A stretch of 64,000 nucleotides of DNA from Poriferisocius sp965200775. Lineage in GTDB: Bacteria > Actinomycetota > Acidimicrobiia > Acidimicrobiales > Bin134. The stretch is from contig OZ241383.1 of the NCBI GenBank assembly GCA_965200775.1, forward strand, positions 1,364,001-1,428,000, given 5' to 3'. Positions 62,572 to 64,000 of the stretch are shown here, one piece after another. The position numbers were made by a program, and so were the translations under genes. Position 1 is the first letter of the stretch, and every line of letters begins with the position of its first letter. The notes beneath the pieces were generated by a model. That model saw only the letters and a list, made by a program, of their open reading frames with translations. It did no database searches and was not told where the DNA came from.

Positions 62572-63990
62572 CTAGCCGCGGCGGGAGTGGAGGAGTTGGG
62601 TGACAGCCTTGCCGTCGGCCCGGCCGCGGGTGGCCTTCATGGCCTGGCCCACAAAGAACCCGGTGAGCTTGGCGTCGCCTTCGCAGAACCGGGACCACTC
62701 CTCGGGGTTGCCGGTGATGAGCCCATCCACAATGGCCTCCAGCTCGGCGGAGTCCATGGCCTCGAAGCCCAACGACCGGGCCGCTTCCCGGGGCGACCCT
62801 CCGCTGTCCACCAGCGTGGCCAGCACCTTTTTGGCCTGGGTAGCGGTCAGCTCCCCCCGGCCCTCCATTCCCACCAGTTCTGCCAGCCCGTCCGGGCCGA
62901 TCTGCCCGGCTCCGTCGGCGAGGTTGTGGACGATGTGCGTCATCACCCGCTCCGGCTCCCCTCCCCCGGCGATGGCTCCCAACGCCAACTCGTCCAGCGA
63001 CCGCTCGACAGCCAGCGCAATGGGCCCGGCGTCCACAGCGGGGGCGGCCTCGGCCAGTCGGCGGCGGCGGTCGCGGGGCAGCGGGGGCAGGCTGCGGCCG
63101 ATCTGCTCCACCCATTCGGGGCTGGGGTCGAGCGGGAGCAGGTCGGGCTCGGGGAAGTAGCGGTAGTCGTAGTCCTCCTCCTTGGAACGCAAAGCGTGGG
63201 TGCGCCCGTCGTCCTCGTTCCAGTGCCGGGTCTGCTGGACGACCGCTTCGCCCCCGGTCAACAGGTCGATCTGGCGGCGGGACTCATACTCGATGGCCCG
63301 GCCCAGGGAGCGGAGCGAGTTCACGTTCTTGATCTCGCACCGGGTTCCCAGCTTCTCGCTCCCCGCCGGACGAACCGACACGTTGCAGTCCACCCGCAGC
63401 GACCCCTCCTCCATCTTCCCGTCCGACGCCCCCACCGCCACCAGGATGGCCCGAAGCTCAGCCACGTACTGGCGGGCCTCCTCGGCCGAGCGCAGCTCGG
63501 GAGCACCCACGATCTCGATGAGCGGCACCCCGGCCCGGTTGTAGTCCACCAGGGAGTAGCCGGCCTCGTGGATGCGGCCTCCCCCGCCGATGTGTGTCGA
63601 CTTGCCGGTGTCCTCCTCAAGGTGGGCCCGTTCAATGCCGATCCTCCGCCCCGATGGCAGCTCCAGAACCCCACCGGCGTAGATCGGCTGGTCGTACTGG
63701 CTGATCTGGAAGTCCTTGGGCATGTCGGGATAGAAGTAGTTCTTCCGGGCGAACACCGACGGCGCGATTGTGCAGTCGAGGGCCAGGCCAACCCGGATGG
63801 CCAGCTCCACCGCCTTCTCGTTGAGCACCGGAAGCGAGCCGGGCAGGCCCAGAGATACGGGATCAATGTGGGTGTTGGGCTCGCCACCGAACCGGTTGGG
63901 GCTGGAGCTGAACAGCTTGGTCTCGGTGGCCAGCTCGGCGTGGACCTCGAGGCCTATCACCGTCTCCCACTGGGCTTCGGGCGGTGCCAC
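62572..63990 (-). CDS. gatB: Asp/Glu-tRNA amidotransferase subunit B
   Basis: A 472-aa GatB. WETVIGLEVHAELATETKLFSSSPNRFG is the family start, and ARKNYFYPDMPKDFQISQYDQPI and GVPLIEIVGAPELRS follow. The helical tail carries the YqeY-like domain with AKKVLATLVDSGG. It works with GatA and GatC to amidate Glu-tRNA(Gln) or Asp-tRNA(Asn). GTG 63990 is the likely start; gatA is probably just outside the window. The frame ends at 62572. Confidence 0.92.
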   Translation of the reverse strand: MAPPEAQWETVIGLEVHAELATETKLFSSSPNRFGGEPNTHIDPVSLGLPGSLPVLNEKAVELAIRVGLALDCTIAPSVFARKNYFYPDMPKDFQISQYDQPIYAGGVLELPSGRRIGIERAHLEEDTGKSTHIGGGGRIHEAGYSLVDYNRAGVPLIEIVGAPELRSAEEARQYVAELRAILVAVGASDGKMEEGSLRVDCNVSVRPAGSEKLGTRCEIKNVNSLRSLGRAIEYESRRQIDLLTGGEAVVQQTRHWNEDDGRTHALRSKEEDYDYRYFPEPDLLPLDPSPEWVEQIGRSLPPLPRDRRRRLAEAAPAVDAGPIALAVERSLDELALGAIAGGGEPERVMTHIVHNLADGAGQIGPDGLAELVGMEGRGELTATQAKKVLATLVDSGGSPREAARSLGFEAMDSAELEAIVDGLITGNPEEWSRFCEGDAKLTGFFVGQAMKATRGRADGKAVTQLLHSRRG

Positions 63991-64000
63991 CTGTCCAGTT

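Noticed and set aside
1..64000. CRISPR arrays, tRNA and rRNA genes
   Set aside because: No regularly spaced repeats of 25-40 bases, no cloverleaf-like sequences and no rRNA conserved segments were seen on reading.

Overview
The window looks like a chromosomal piece of a high-GC actinobacterium, most likely of the Acidimicrobiia. This is inferred from the dense GC-rich coding, GTG and TTG starts, ATGA and TGATG overlaps, and a set of metabolic genes common in that group: a luciferase-like oxidoreductase, SDRs, amidohydrolases, crotonases and class III CoA-transferases. The species cannot be named from the sequence alone.

Layout. 1-9273 is ordinary metabolic chromosome: a partial PhyH dioxygenase, an SDR, a NUDIX hydrolase, an FG-GAP lipoprotein, a CtpE-like P-type ATPase, an enoyl-CoA hydratase, an LLM oxidoreductase and a second SDR. 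9335-18005 is an accessory island with an Mrr-type nuclease, an IS481 element, broken DrmB-like and DUF4143-like genes, and a four-gene operon. That operon encodes a PP-loop/PAPS-reductase-like enzyme split at a run of 16 G, a GHKL ATPase and two unknown proteins. The left edge carries an internally deleted remnant of the SDR gene that stands intact at the right edge (18193-19038).

18193-43509 is again core: lipid, amino-acid and CoA metabolism, plus the branched-chain amino acid genes ilvB-ilvN-ilvC, which have a readable attenuation leader, and ilvD and metY. Two genes here appear to encode selenoproteins missed by ordinary gene calling. One is a peroxiredoxin with an in-frame TGA at its peroxidatic position (19061-19531). 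The other is a SelW/Rdx-like protein with a CxxU motif (26524-26796).

43596-60037 is a class 1 DISARM anti-phage system, drmD-drmMI-drmA-drmB-drmC, with each gene overlapping the next. Its methylase gene drmMI is interrupted by a 2.6-kb IS1595-family element (50235-52858) with 26-bp perfect terminal repeats and an 8-bp target duplication. Removing the element and one target copy rejoins drmMI in frame. The element carries its own methylase-HNH gene and a 45-codon ORF, and shows three single-base frameshifts. A low-GC HEPN-motif gene and a Doc-type toxin-antitoxin pair follow. The window closes with an epoxide-hydrolase-like gene and gatB.

How it works together: the metabolic parts suggest a heterotroph oxidising fatty and other acyl-CoA substrates. 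The two islands hold restriction, DISARM and abortive-infection-like functions, several of them broken or possibly switchable. No tRNA, rRNA or CRISPR array was seen.
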